A stretch of 64,000 bases of DNA, from positions 2,604,001 to 2,668,000 of the forward strand of contig OY762456.1 in the NCBI GenBank assembly GCA_963665785.1. The letters are read 5' to 3'. Positions 17,246 to 24,972 of the stretch are shown one piece after another; position 1 is the first letter of the stretch, and each line of letters opens with the position of its first letter. Position numbers and translations under genes: made by a program. The notes below the pieces were generated by a model, which searched no databases, was not told where the DNA came from, and worked only from the letters and a program-made list of their open reading frames with translations. This DNA is from UBA7455 sp026713185 (lineage in GTDB: Bacteria; Pseudomonadota; Gammaproteobacteria; Pseudomonadales; Azotimanducaceae).

Positions 17246-18349
17246 ATGAAAGTAACCAACGTAAAAGTAGACATGTTCAACTGGCAGACTCAACCATGGA
17301 AAACCGGTGTCGGAACCCTGTTCGGAGATACACGACAGTTGGGCGTGGTCACTATTGATACCGATGAAGGTGTCTCAGGCAACGCTTTCCTCGGCTCATC
17401 CCGCATGGGCGCCAACCACTTTGCACCTGGTCTCATCGAATTTATAAAACCATTGATCATGGGCCGCAATCCCCTGGACATCGGCAGGATCTGGTGGGAC
17501 CTGTGGAAAATGAACCGTTCTGTCTCCACCTATGTCATTGGCGCGATTGATGTCTGCCTCTGGGATATCAACGGCAAGCTTGCCGGCCAACCCATTCACC
17601 GGCTCCTGGGTACCTGCAAGGATGAGGTTCCTGCCTACTCCAGTACCGCCTACCATGAGACTATCGAAGCCTATGCTGAAGAAGCCGTTTTGTTCAGGGA
17701 TCTGGGCTGGCCCGCTCATAAACTTCATCCACATGGCGATCCGGACATGGATATAGCCATTTGTCAGGCGGTGCGCAAGGCGGTTGGCGATGATATGCAA
17801 CTCATGCTCGACTCCATGTGGGCATATCGCTATCCAGATGCTCTCAGAGTCGGGAGGGCCATAGAGGAACTGGATTATTACTGGTATGAAGACCCTCTCG
17901 TGGAAGAAGATATTTACAACTACACAAAATTGCATCAGAAACTGGATATACCCATCATGTCCACGGAGTATGCACCGGGTCGTTACTATGGCATGACACA
18001 GTGGATTACCGAACAGGCTACAGACATCCTGAGAGGAGACGTAGCCGTAACCGGCGGTATCACTCCCCTGGTACGTCTCTGCCACCTTGCCGAAGGATTC
18101 AACATGAACTGTGAAATCCATCACGGCGGCAACAGTCTGAATAACGTGGCCAACCTGCACGTTACCATGGCTGTTCCCAACTGTGAATTCTATGAAGTTT
18201 TCCCCTGTACCGGCGCCAATAAATACGGCCTGGTGGAAGATATCGAAGTGGACGAGAGGGGTCTTGTCCATGCCCCCACAGAACCCGGGCTGGGTTATGA
18301 TATCGACTGGGATATGTTGAACAGTGAACATACTGCAACGCTGGAATAA
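17246..18349 (+). CDS. Enolase-superfamily enzyme, mandelate racemase/muconate lactonising type
   Basis: This 367-residue enzyme should abstract a proton next to a carboxylate to racemise, dehydrate or lactonise an acid. The metal ligands are D189 (MLDS), E215 (YEDP) and E241 (STEY). The bases are K159/H161 (HKLH) on one side and an Asp-His pair, D265 (RGDVAV) with H292 or H293 (EIHHGG), on the other, the mandelate-racemase-subgroup layout used by sugar-acid dehydratases. It follows a GMC dehydrogenase and its small subunit by 21 bases, so a sugar to aldonate to keto-deoxy acid route is a fair guess. Its ribosome binding site lies in a repeat arm (17227-17243). Confidence 0.88.
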   Translation: MKVTNVKVDMFNWQTQPWKTGVGTLFGDTRQLGVVTIDTDEGVSGNAFLGSSRMGANHFAPGLIEFIKPLIMGRNPLDIGRIWWDLWKMNRSVSTYVIGAIDVCLWDINGKLAGQPIHRLLGTCKDEVPAYSSTAYHETIEAYAEEAVLFRDLGWPAHKLHPHGDPDMDIAICQAVRKAVGDDMQLMLDSMWAYRYPDALRVGRAIEELDYYWYEDPLVEEDIYNYTKLHQKLDIPIMSTEYAPGRYYGMTQWITEQATDILRGDVAVTGGITPLVRLCHLAEGFNMNCEIHHGGNSLNNVANLHVTMAVPNCEFYEVFPCTGANKYGLVEDIEVDERGLVHAPTEPGLGYDIDWDMLNSEHTATLE

Positions 18350-19012
18350 ATGATGCGAATATTTAATTCCATGCAAGCGCTTCACCGAATCGCTGGTTTA
18401 ATCTGTGTGGCGATTCTTGGTCTGACACAGGGTTGCGCCACTATGACAGAGGCTGAGTGCGTAATGGCGGACTGGCGGGTAATAGGCGACAATGACGGCG
18501 CAGCGGGAGAACCATCGACCAGACTTGACGACCATCAGAAGGCGTGTGCAAAACACGGAATAACGCCAAATCGCGCAGAGTATGAGAAAGGTCGGCAACG
18601 TGGTCTCCAGTTCTACTGCACCCGGGATAACGGTTACATTGTTGGTCGTCGTGGTACCACGTATCACGGTGTCTGTACGGGTTCTTTAAGGCATCAATTC
18701 GAGTCAGGTTACCTTATAGGTCGGGATATCTTTGTAGCGGAAACTGAAGTCGAACGAATCCGGTCAGAAACAGACAGTTTGAAGTCACGGATTCGCAGAT
18801 TGGAGCAGGACTCGGACGAATTAAACGACAGTATTATCTCCGGTAATCTTTCGGATGATGATCGTAAGGCGGCGTTGAACGACATCAAATACAATGATCG
18901 TGAAATTGAAGACCTCAGGAGGCAGCTGGAAGATGTCATTGCCCACAAGGCGATAGCCGAATATGAGTTACTCAGGGCTCTTGGAAGGGCTCATGGCCTG
19001 CCATTCCCATAA
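18350..19012 (+). CDS. DUF2799 lipoprotein
   Basis: This 220-residue protein has a lipoprotein signal ending LTQGC (C29), then the DUF2799 pattern with ECVMADWRVIGDNDGAAG, YEKGRQRGLQFYC and FESGYLIGRD. The C-terminal third (about 135-200) is a charged helix, probably coiled coil. It is expected on the inner face of the outer membrane; no function is established for the family. Its ATG directly follows the TAA of the enolase-type gene. The TAA stop (19010-19012) lies at the very edge of a palindromic repeat, so the repeat inserted exactly at the gene end. Confidence 0.8.
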   Translation: MMRIFNSMQALHRIAGLICVAILGLTQGCATMTEAECVMADWRVIGDNDGAAGEPSTRLDDHQKACAKHGITPNRAEYEKGRQRGLQFYCTRDNGYIVGRRGTTYHGVCTGSLRHQFESGYLIGRDIFVAETEVERIRSETDSLKSRIRRLEQDSDELNDSIISGNLSDDDRKAALNDIKYNDREIEDLRRQLEDVIAHKAIAEYELLRALGRAHGLPFP

Positions 19013-19109
19013 TGGGGTCGGAGTAAAGTGCCGGAGTAAAACTACCCATAACCGCACGATCAGATCAGATGTAAAGATTTACTCCGGCACTTTACTCCGA
19101 CCCCATTAT
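19009..19109. repeat. Palindromic repeat copy 1
   Basis: This is a 101-base inverted repeat. The arms are ATAATGGGGTCGGAGTAAAG extended by TGCCGGAGTAAA, and the loop region reads ACTACCCATAACCGCACG and on. It lies between two convergent genes and contains the stop codons of both (19010-19012 plus strand, 19092-19094 minus strand). It is almost identical (one difference in the loop) to the copy at 26382-26476. It would form a long hairpin and may terminate transcription in both directions, though a T-run is lacking. Confidence 0.9.
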
Positions 19110-20168
19110 GTTACGTCGACGTTTAACGGCACTCGCCAGTTCTTCCAGTACTGTTACAGAATCCTCCCATGATATGCAGGGGTCGGTGATGCTCTGACCG
19201 TAGGTCAGTGGCACACCCTCTACAACGTCCTGCCGACCTTCAACGAGATTGCTCTCCAGCATGACACCGAAGATACCACCTCCCCTTGCGACCTGGGTTG
19301 CAATATCACGGGCAACATCAATCTGCCGGGCTGGAATTTTCCGGCTGTTGGCATGGCTCGCATCAATCATGATTCGCACTGGCAACCCGGCTTTTTCCAA
19401 CATCTCCGAGGCATCTTCAACTGAGAACATGTCGTAATTGGGATGCTTTCCGCCCCTGAGAATAATGTGGCAATCCTCATTACCCGCAGTTTTGAAGATC
19501 GCAGAGTGACCACCTTTAGTTACTGATAAAAAGTGGTGTGGCTGGGAGGCTGACTTGATTCCGTCAATTGCCACCTGAATGTCTCCGTCTGTAGCATTCT
19601 TCAGCCCTACTGGACAGGACAATCCTGATGACAACTCCCGATGTGTTTGACTCTCGGTTGTTCTGGCGCCAATTGCACCCCAGGAAATCAGATCAGCAAC
19701 ATATTGTGGACTGATCAAATCAAGATACTCAGTTCCAGCAGGCAATCCCATTTCTCCAAGATCAAGGAGCAGGCGGCGTGCAAGATGAAGCCCTTTGTTT
19801 ATCTGAAACGAATTGTTCAGGTCCGGGTCATTGATCAGACCTTTCCAGCCCACGGTCGTACGAGGTTTTTCAAAGTAAACGCGCATCACGATAAACAGAT
19901 CATCAATCAGTTGATCACTGATGTCTTTCAATCGACCAGCATATTCACGGGCCGCTTCAGGGTCGTGTATGGAGCAGGGTCCGACAATGACCAGCAGTCG
20001 ATCATCCTCACCAACAAGGATATTATGAATGACACTGCGGGCACTACTGACCACCTTGCCTGTAGCTTGTGACACCGGCAATTGTTCGATAAGCGTTTCA
20101 GGAGATATCAGTTTCTTCGTCTCCAGAATTCGCAGATCATCAGTATTTGTTAACGATTGTGCAGACAT
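19092..20168 (-). CDS. aroG: 3-deoxy-7-phosphoheptulonate synthase (class I)
   Basis: This 358-residue DAHP synthase catalyses the first step of the shikimate pathway, joining PEP and erythrose 4-phosphate. The class I motifs are complete: GPCSIHD with metal ligand C65, EKPRTTVGWKG, PAGTEYLD, KNATDG, KGGHSA, DASHANS and the C-terminal QSITDPCISW. The AroG/AroF/AroH feedback class cannot be told from sequence alone. The last five residues, IMGSE, and the stop codon come from the palindromic repeat at 19009-19109 rather than from native sequence. A pair of repeat copies also sits upstream of the start (20191-20375). Confidence 0.93.
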   Translation of the reverse strand: MSAQSLTNTDDLRILETKKLISPETLIEQLPVSQATGKVVSSARSVIHNILVGEDDRLLVIVGPCSIHDPEAAREYAGRLKDISDQLIDDLFIVMRVYFEKPRTTVGWKGLINDPDLNNSFQINKGLHLARRLLLDLGEMGLPAGTEYLDLISPQYVADLISWGAIGARTTESQTHRELSSGLSCPVGLKNATDGDIQVAIDGIKSASQPHHFLSVTKGGHSAIFKTAGNEDCHIILRGGKHPNYDMFSVEDASEMLEKAGLPVRIMIDASHANSRKIPARQIDVARDIATQVARGGGIFGVMLESNLVEGRQDVVEGVPLTYGQSITDPCISWEDSVTVLEELASAVKRRRNIMGSE

Positions 20169-20190
20169 AAATCAGCTACCTTCAACTAAA

Positions 20191-20266
20191 TATTGGGGTC
20201 GGAGTAAAGTGCCAGAGTAAATCTTTACATCTGACCTGTTCGTGCGGTTATGGGTAGTTTTATAAT
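20191..20266. repeat. Palindromic repeat copy 2, right arm missing
   Basis: TATTGGGGTCGGAGTAAAGT starts the copy, then the loop sequence with CATCTGACCTGTTCGTGCGG, ending in TAGTTTTATAATA. The closing arm is absent, replaced by the start of copy 3 two bases on. The loop runs in inverse orientation to that of copies 1 and 4. Tandem insertion or recombination between copies would explain it. Confidence 0.8.
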
Positions 20267-20267
20267 A

Positions 20268-20375
20268 ATATTGGGGTCGGAGTAAAGTGCCAGAGTAAAT
20301 CTTTACATCTGACACTATTTTTTCGGATATGGGTAGTTTTACTCTGGCACTTTACTCCGACACTATTTTATTACA
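20268..20375. repeat. Palindromic repeat copy 3
   Basis: The left arm is TATTGGGGTCGGAGTAAAGT plus GCCAGAGTAAA; the right arm ACTCTGGCACTTTACTCCGA is followed by CACTATTT, so the outermost CCCC has diverged to CACT. It uses GCCAGAG where copies 1 and 4 use GCCGGAG. It ends 15 bases before the start of the next gene, between divergent aroG and the DUF1932 gene, where it may affect promoters. Confidence 0.85.
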
Positions 20376-20390
20376 TACAAAAGGTTGAGA

Positions 20391-21209
20391 ATGAAAACTG
20401 TTGGACTTTTACATCCCGGCGCCATGGGTGCATCGGTAGGAGCGGCGGCTCATCAGAGTTGTGACCGTGTACTGTGGGTTTCTCAGGGAAGGAGTCAATC
20501 GACCCGGAAACGGGCAACGCGGGCTCAACTGGTTGCTTGTTCTTCCCTTGCTGAACTGGTTTCTGAATGTGAGATTATTCTCTGTATCTGTCCGCCTCAT
20601 GCCGCCGAGGATGTTGCCAGGCAGGTCGCGGATTCAGGATATACCGGTCTCTTTGTGGAAGGTAATGCAATTGCACCTGATCGGACCCGGATAGTTGCCG
20701 AAATTCTCAGCAATGCAACCGTGGTCGACGGAGGGATCATTGGTGGCCCTGCCTGGCGCTATGATGCCGGTACTCGTTTTTATCTTTCCGGGCAAGGCGC
20801 CGATGAAGTAGCAGAGTTGTTCTCTGGTTCACCTCTGCAGGCCAGTGTGATCTCAGAAAATATCGGCGCCGCCTCGGCCCTGAAAATGGTGTTTGCTGCC
20901 TACACCAAAGGCAGTACTGCGCTGTTGACAGCAATACTCGGTGTCGCCGAGAAAGAAGGTGTAAGGTCAAATCTGGAAAATCAATGGGGGCAGGAATTCA
21001 CCCGTCAAACCCATCAGCGGGTTACGGGCAATACCGCCAAAGCCTGGCGATTTGCAGGAGAGATGGAAGAAATTGCTGCAACTTTCGCCAGCGCAGGGCT
21101 TCCGGGTGGATTCCACCAGGCAGCGGCTGAGGTGTTCAGGAAGCTGGAAGATTTCAAAAATACTCCGGCAGGTTCTGTCGAGGCAGTACTTGATAAACTG
21201 GGGTCGTAA
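20391..21209 (+). CDS. NAD(P)-dependent dehydrogenase with DUF1932 domain
   Basis: This 272-residue protein has a Rossmann N-terminus (GLLHPGAMGASVG, residues 4-16) and the 6-phosphogluconate-dehydrogenase-like architecture with a DUF1932 C-terminal helical domain (about 170-265). The segment GGIIGGPAW matches the family's substrate-site motif. The substrate is unknown. ATG 20391 is preferred over a TTG at 20385. The protein ends LGS followed by TAA, and these last codons are part of a GGGGTCG hairpin, another sign of repeat insertion at the gene end. Confidence 0.8.
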   Translation: MKTVGLLHPGAMGASVGAAAHQSCDRVLWVSQGRSQSTRKRATRAQLVACSSLAELVSECEIILCICPPHAAEDVARQVADSGYTGLFVEGNAIAPDRTRIVAEILSNATVVDGGIIGGPAWRYDAGTRFYLSGQGADEVAELFSGSPLQASVISENIGAASALKMVFAAYTKGSTALLTAILGVAEKEGVRSNLENQWGQEFTRQTHQRVTGNTAKAWRFAGEMEEIAATFASAGLPGGFHQAAAEVFRKLEDFKNTPAGSVEAVLDKLGS

Positions 21210-21220
21210 ACTGCGACCCC
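21200..21220. terminator. GGGGTCG/CGACCCC hairpin between convergent genes
   Basis: A 7-base perfect stem (21200-21206 with 21214-21220) with a 7-base loop lies between two convergent genes and overlaps the upstream stop codon. There is no T-run. Its stem equals the outer end of the palindromic repeat family, so it may be a shortened copy that acts as a bidirectional stop. Confidence 0.45.
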
Positions 21221-21221
21221 A

Positions 21222-22613
21222 CTATCGGTCCAGGACTGCCAGCATTTCCCTGATATCGGTGAACTTTACCCTTGGCCTGTTCTCTGCCTGCCCCCTGCTG
21301 ACTTCAACGGCATCGATTGCCTTCCATTCCTCATAGGAAATCACCTCAGCCTGGCGCTCTCGCAACAGCTTTTCAATACCATTACCATCGTTTGATTCCG
21401 GCTGAAAATGTTTTCCTGTCTGCAAATCCTCAACCATGCACCGCACCGTTTCCTGGGCACAGGTTTTGTTGGTGCCGATCACTCCCGTAGGCCCTCGCTT
21501 TATCCAGCCAGCGGCATACAGTCCGGTCATCTGCTCACCGTCACTGGTTAGTACGCGCCCCTTATCATTTTCGATCGTTCCCCAACTCTCATGGAAAGGA
21601 ACACCAGGAAGTGCGACTCCCCGGTATCCAACGGACCTGAATACAAGGCCAACCGGAAGTTCCTCCTCAATATCAGTGGCTCGAGGTCTGACTGAGCCGT
21701 CATCCGATCGGTAAGCTTCGTTTCTGACAATCCTTACCGAGGTCACTCTGCCGTTTTTACCAATTAATTCAGTCGGAGACACAAGGAAGCGGATCGTCAG
21801 TAATTTTCGCTTGCCATCTCTTTCGCGTCCGGCATAGTCACTGATGAATGCAACGTTCTTGTCGACATTCCTGTCGGGATTTTCATCCATGTATTCCTGA
21901 CTGACCTTATCGATTTTCGCCTCATCCGGCGGGACGGTGACCGCTGAATCAAGCAATTCACCCATCTCCTTGATTTCCGGTGGTGTGAATGCCGCCTGTG
22001 CGGGTCCCCGACGACCCAAAAGATAGACATTTTTGACTTTGCTTTTCTTCAAGGCTTCGAGTGCATAGTCCGCGATATCGGTTTCAGCCAGTTCTTCCGG
22101 TGTCTTGGACAGAATTCGCGCCACATCCATGGCAACATTACCCATACCGACTATGGCGACATTTTCCTGGCTGAGATCGAATTCAAGGTCAGTAAATTCC
22201 GGATGACCGTTATACCATGCAACAAATTCGGTCGCCGAGTGGCTTCCAGCCAGTTCCTCTCCCGGAATATCAAGGTTTCTGTCGACCTGCGCACCCGTAG
22301 TGAAGATCACCTGATGATAATGCTGCCTGAGATCATCCAGGGTCACATGCCTGCCGTATTCAACGTTGCCGAAGAACCTGAAATTGGGGTTTTCCGCGCT
22401 CTTGTCATAGGCCCGCATGACGGACTTGTCTTTCTGATGATCAGGCGCCACACCGGCTCTGACCAAACCAAATGGTGTGGGAAGCCGGTCATACATATCC
22501 ATCTCCACGGAAAGGTCCCGGTGTCTGAAGAAATTACTGACGGTATAAAATCCCGCCGGACCCGAGCCAATGATCGCCACTCGCAGAGGATTAGATTCAG
22601 TTCCGACTTCCAT
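21222..22613 (-). CDS. Ferredoxin/adrenodoxin-reductase-type NADP flavoprotein
   Basis: This 463-residue FAD enzyme probably moves electrons between NADPH and a ferredoxin. It has the N-terminal GSGPAGFYTVSNF motif, the family signature PTPFGLVRAGVAPDHQ, a second nucleotide motif VGMGNVAMDVARIL and, near the end, GWIKRGPTGVIGTNK. This places it in the adrenodoxin reductase/FprA type rather than the plant FNR type. ATG 22613 was chosen because GGAG lies 6 bases upstream; ATG 22625 and TTG 22637 are alternatives. Its ferredoxin partner is not in the window. It is divergent from mutY. Confidence 0.88.
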   Translation of the reverse strand: MEVGTESNPLRVAIIGSGPAGFYTVSNFFRHRDLSVEMDMYDRLPTPFGLVRAGVAPDHQKDKSVMRAYDKSAENPNFRFFGNVEYGRHVTLDDLRQHYHQVIFTTGAQVDRNLDIPGEELAGSHSATEFVAWYNGHPEFTDLEFDLSQENVAIVGMGNVAMDVARILSKTPEELAETDIADYALEALKKSKVKNVYLLGRRGPAQAAFTPPEIKEMGELLDSAVTVPPDEAKIDKVSQEYMDENPDRNVDKNVAFISDYAGRERDGKRKLLTIRFLVSPTELIGKNGRVTSVRIVRNEAYRSDDGSVRPRATDIEEELPVGLVFRSVGYRGVALPGVPFHESWGTIENDKGRVLTSDGEQMTGLYAAGWIKRGPTGVIGTNKTCAQETVRCMVEDLQTGKHFQPESNDGNGIEKLLRERQAEVISYEEWKAIDAVEVSRGQAENRPRVKFTDIREMLAVLDR

Positions 22614-22826
22614 GCAAGACTCCATCGCCAAAAGCAATCAGGTTATCAGATTCATCAATTCAAATGCCACAATTCAGAAGCCGATACTACAACCCGTAAC
22701 GCGAACCAGGGTGTTTCGTCGATGGATACGGGAAATCAGGTTGTTACGCTGATTGTGTTGTGTAACCAGGTGTTGATGTCTTCGGGTACACTGGTGGTTA
22801 CTCTGCAATTTCACCATAATGTGCCA

Positions 22827-23876
22827 ATGAGCAATGACTTTGCTGACCGTTTACTGATCTGGTTCCATCAGCATGGTCGCCAGGATCTTCCCTGGCAGCA
22901 GGATATTTCACCTTATCGGGTCTGGATTTCAGAAATCATGCTGCAACAGACCCAGGTGGCGACGGTTATTCCATACTTCGAACGCTTCCTGAAGGCATTC
23001 CCATCCGTAGAATTACTGGCCCATGCCGATGAGGATGCAGTGCTGCATCAGTGGACCGGTCTCGGGTATTACGCCCGTGCCAGAAATCTCCATAAAACGG
23101 CAAAGCTTCTGATGACCAGATTCGATGGTGAATTCCCGCTGGAAGTCAATCAACTGACAGCACTGCCTGGCATTGGGAAGTCTACTGCCGGCGCAATCGT
23201 TGCCACATGTACCGACCGCAAGGCTGTCATTCTTGATGGCAATGTCAAACGGGTACTCTCCCGTTGTTTTGCCATTGCAGGCTGGCCTGGTCACCCGTCA
23301 GTTGCAGCTCAGTTGTGGCAAAAAGCGGAAGCACTCACCCCCGTCGCAAACGTTGCGGACTATACTCAGGCCATTATGGACCTGGGAGCCATGGTCTGCA
23401 CACGAAGACAGCCAGATTGCAGTGCTTGTCCATTTGAAGATTCCTGTGTTGCTAATCGGACCAGGCAGATTGAGGCTTACCCCGGCAGGAAACCAAAGAA
23501 AGAATTACCGGTTCAGACAACCATAATGCTGGTCATTGAGAATTATGAAGGGCAAATCCTGTTGAAAAAACGACCATCCCGTGGACTGTGGGGCGGCCTG
23601 TGGAGTTTTCCGGAAATCCCCGATTCCGAATCCATTGAAGATTACCTGCAGGCAGGCGATATGGTACCTGTCCGCATTGAAACTTTGACGAAATTTCGAC
23701 ATTCCTTCACCCACTTTCATTTCGATATCACACCGGTTCATATCCAGATTGCAGATACCAACGCGGTGAACCAGGACTCACGGTCACGCTGCTGGTACTC
23801 AACATCAAACCCGGTGGAACTCGGATTGACCCGACCGGTTACAAAAATTCTAACTGATTTGCACCGACCCCAGTAG
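22827..23876 (+). CDS. mutY: A/G-specific adenine glycosylase
   Basis: This 349-residue DNA repair enzyme removes adenine mispaired with 8-oxoguanine. Catalytic residues are E36 (WISEIMLQQTQV) and D137 (ILDGNVKRVL). The helix-hairpin-helix is LPGIGKSTAGAI. The 4Fe-4S cluster has the correct spacing at C191, C198, C201 and C207. The C-terminal third is the NUDIX-like 8-oxoG recognition domain. The frame is open far upstream (to 22203), but similarity starts at ATG 22827. The last residues, HRPQ, are read from a CGACCCC repeat remnant. yggX follows, an arrangement common in Gammaproteobacteria. Confidence 0.95.
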   Translation: MSNDFADRLLIWFHQHGRQDLPWQQDISPYRVWISEIMLQQTQVATVIPYFERFLKAFPSVELLAHADEDAVLHQWTGLGYYARARNLHKTAKLLMTRFDGEFPLEVNQLTALPGIGKSTAGAIVATCTDRKAVILDGNVKRVLSRCFAIAGWPGHPSVAAQLWQKAEALTPVANVADYTQAIMDLGAMVCTRRQPDCSACPFEDSCVANRTRQIEAYPGRKPKKELPVQTTIMLVIENYEGQILLKKRPSRGLWGGLWSFPEIPDSESIEDYLQAGDMVPVRIETLTKFRHSFTHFHFDITPVHIQIADTNAVNQDSRSRCWYSTSNPVELGLTRPVTKILTDLHRPQ

Positions 23877-23892
23877 TAAAAAAGTAAAAAAA

Positions 23893-23929
23893 GGGTCAGG
23901 TCCAATTATCCAGGAATTGAGTCTGACCC
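23893..23929. repeat. GGGTCAG/CTGACCC inverted repeat
   Basis: GGGTCAG (23893-23899) and CTGACCC (23923-23929) enclose a 23-base loop in the gap between mutY and yggX. A further CCGACCCC follows near 23946. These look like worn members of the GGGGTC repeat family. Confidence 0.5.
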
Positions 23930-23992
23930 CATTCCTCCTTTGTTCCGACCCCTGTACAATCAGAGGTAACCAGACTTGTAGATCAAATAATT

Positions 23993-24262
23993 ATGTCAAG
24001 AACCGTATTCTGCAGCAGACTGAAAAAAGAACTCCCCGGACTGGCTTCTCCACCCTTTCCGGGTCCACGTGGTCAGGAAATCTTTGAATCCGTATCCGCC
24101 GAAGCATGGTCTGCCTGGCAGCTCCAGCAAACTCTGCTGATCAACGAAAAACACCTCAACCTTCGCGATAAAGGCGCCCGAAAGTACCTTAACGAACAGC
24201 GAGACCGGTATCTTGCGGGGCAGGAAATCGACAGGGCAGAGGGCTACATCCCGGAAAATTGA
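23993..24262 (+). CDS. yggX: Fe(2+)-trafficking protein
   Basis: This 89-residue cytosolic protein protects iron-sulfur clusters from oxidative damage. It starts MSRTVFCSRLKKELPGL, with the conserved C7, and contains AWSAWQLQQTLLINEKHLN and YLNEQRDRYLAG, matching the family along its whole length. It follows mutY. The creB gene begins within 24 bases of its stop, so the three may be co-transcribed. Confidence 0.95.
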   Translation: MSRTVFCSRLKKELPGLASPPFPGPRGQEIFESVSAEAWSAWQLQQTLLINEKHLNLRDKGARKYLNEQRDRYLAGQEIDRAEGYIPEN

Positions 24263-24285
24263 ATTTTGGGACCAGAGAACACTTC

Positions 24286-24972
24286 ATGCCGCTCACACCG
24301 CCAAGAATCCTGATCATAGAAGATGAACCCAGCATTCTTGATAACGTGGTTTATGCGCTGGACCGTGAGGGGATGTTATCTGAACGAGCCAGCACAGGAG
24401 CACAGGGTCTCGATCTGATAGAGGCGATCAGGTTTGACCTGGTGGTACTCGATATTGGACTGCCGGACATCAGTGGCATTGAAGTATGCAAAAAAATTCG
24501 CAGTAAATCCGATATACCCATAATTTTCCTTACCGCCAGAGCTGACGAGATCGACCGGATTCTTGGACTCGAACTGGGCGCTGACGACTACATCACCAAA
24601 CCATTCAGCCCACGGGAACTGGCCGTCAGGGTCAAAACCATACTCAGGAGGATCTCAAACAGAACAGGGCATCAGGAACAGGCGCCCGTATTCAATGTGG
24701 ACCAGGACCGGAAGGAAATAAAGTTCATGGGCACCCTGCTGACACTCACTCCTTTCGAATACGGCATACTGGGAAAGCTGATCAGCCAGCCACGCCGGGT
24801 GTTTTCCCGCGAGAGCCTGCTTGATGAAGTATGGACTGACAGCGTAGACACATCCGACAGGGTGATCGATACACATATCAAATCCATTCGATCCAAGCTC
24901 AGGACAGTCGACCCAACCCGTCACCCGATCAGAACACACCGCAGTTTCGGCTATTCTCTGGAGGAACCTTGA
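24286..24972 (+). CDS. creB: Response regulator of the CreBC two-component system
   Basis: This 228-residue OmpR-type regulator has a receiver domain with the acidic pocket EDE (12-14), phospho-acceptor D56 (VVLDIGLP) and the switch Lys in TKPF. A winged-helix DNA-binding domain occupies about 135-225. The CreB call rests on its exact context, creB-creC-creD. ATG 24286 was chosen; a TTG at 24259 overlaps the yggX stop and would add nine residues. The gene ends within the start of creC (TTGA overlap). Confidence 0.85.
   Translation: MPLTPPRILIIEDEPSILDNVVYALDREGMLSERASTGAQGLDLIEAIRFDLVVLDIGLPDISGIEVCKKIRSKSDIPIIFLTARADEIDRILGLELGADDYITKPFSPRELAVRVKTILRRISNRTGHQEQAPVFNVDQDRKEIKFMGTLLTLTPFEYGILGKLISQPRRVFSRESLLDEVWTDSVDTSDRVIDTHIKSIRSKLRTVDPTRHPIRTHRSFGYSLEEP

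Noticed and set aside
17396..18385. Long minus-strand open frame (329 codons) opposite the enolase-type gene
   Set aside because: The plus-strand gene has full family motifs and catalytic residues; the reverse frame shows no recognisable domain and is a codon-bias shadow.
22203..22826. N-terminal extension of MutY by about 200 residues
   Set aside because: It runs antisense through the flavoprotein gene and has no similarity to MutY; the family start is at 22827.
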